From Elysia marginata (taxonomy: Eukaryota; Mollusca; Gastropoda; Plakobranchidae), in the NCBI GenBank assembly GCA_019649035.1, contig BMAT01007891.1:484262-520504 (forward strand): a stretch of 36,243 bases of DNA, written 5' to 3'. This document shows positions 35,646 to 36,243 of the stretch, piece by piece (position 1 is the stretch's first letter; each line of letters starts with the position of its first letter). The notes under the pieces are model-generated. The model made no database searches and was not told the DNA's origin. It was given only the letters and a program-made list of their open reading frames with translations. The position numbers and the translations under genes are program-made.

Positions 35646-36243
35646 CTGTATTTTGGACATTATAATTTATTCTGTAAAGTTAATCAGCTCACAAAGACAT
35701 AATGCTATCTGAAAATAATTTTAAAAAAGATTAAGAAAGTGACCCAAATTACTTTTCATTCTGACAAGTCAAACTTGCACAGATGCTATAAGCTTTAGGA
35801 AAAACTCCCTTTTCTCACCTATTCACTCTCTCTGCTTGCATAATAAAAAATTTTGAGAACATTGCAGGGGGGATTCATCCAGCAGCTGGTAATTCCTTGC
35901 TGGTTTTTTAATTAATGGTACAAATCTGTGTGGCAAAACTGGCCCCATTTTTAATAATATTTTCTTTAAACTTTAGCTTTGGAATCAGGACAACACAAGC
36001 TGTGACAAGAATTATAGACAAACAATGGTTATGATTATGACCGAAATTTTACTTTACTTGAAAAGCTTTAAGTCTTGAATAGATACAGTCTAGTTTTGAT
36101 ATTTAGAACCTCATGGCAACAAAATATAACTTGAAAATATCCAAAAATCAAATTATTTCTTTGGTAGTGGAACCCATCAATTCAGACCACACCTGTTATG
36201 TGACTTACATTTGAGGCCATCCACTTACATGTGTATGCATTGC
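35646..36243 (-). other. FGFR upstream intron sequence, no firm exon
   Basis: AT-rich sequence in which I expected the start of Ig2. The only hint is a minus-strand N-A-Y-T-C-K-W-M-A-S-N reading before a GTAAGT at the right edge, whose phase does not match the next exon. I leave it unannotated. Confidence 0.5.

Overview
The window is eukaryotic, AT-rich genomic DNA. Its coding exons are short, separated by introns with GT..AG borders, and surrounded by DNA-transposon debris and simple repeats. The gene content, especially a canonical metazoan FGF-receptor-type tyrosine kinase, points to an invertebrate animal. A lophotrochozoan such as a mollusc is my best guess, but that rests on general appearance and not on a diagnostic sequence.

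Layout. (1) 1-5316, plus strand: the 3' part of a serine/threonine kinase gene. Three in-frame 102-111 nt exons (1274-1384, 2174-2275, 2852-2953) encode the end of an AGC-like kinase domain. A 1.66-kb last exon (3661-5316) encodes a 551-residue low-complexity tail rich in Ser, Pro, Gln and Asn. (2) 5317-23134: about 18 kb with no convincing exon. It holds the kinase 3' UTR with AATAAA signals, a 52-bp tandem repeat, two nested inverted-repeat elements, more TTAA-bounded elements, a 22/44-bp satellite and long T-rich then A-rich stretches. (3) 23135-35645, minus strand: most of an FGF-receptor gene, with 13 well-supported exons plus one tentative upstream exon. They run from the second half of Ig domain 2 through Ig domain 3, the membrane segment, the juxtamembrane region and a complete tyrosine kinase domain to a short tail ending in a YLEM motif and a stop. 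The 5' exons (signal peptide, Ig1, start of Ig2) lie beyond the right edge. A 400-base assembly gap (24326-24725) sits in one FGFR intron.

The two genes converge. The kinase gene would act inside the cell, and its tail offers SH3 and possibly PDZ ligands. The FGFR spans the plasma membrane. Nothing in the sequence shows a functional link between them.

The most interesting signals are local. A splice acceptor with about 30 nt of FGFR coding sequence is present in three tandem copies, each still readable as the same hinge peptide. A 237-bp tandem duplication reproduces an FGFR splice donor. A satellite is built from 22-bp monomers alternating as 44-bp dimers. At least four TTAA-bounded piggyBac-like non-autonomous elements are present, one nested inside another transposon. 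I did not find a clearly new multi-gene system.
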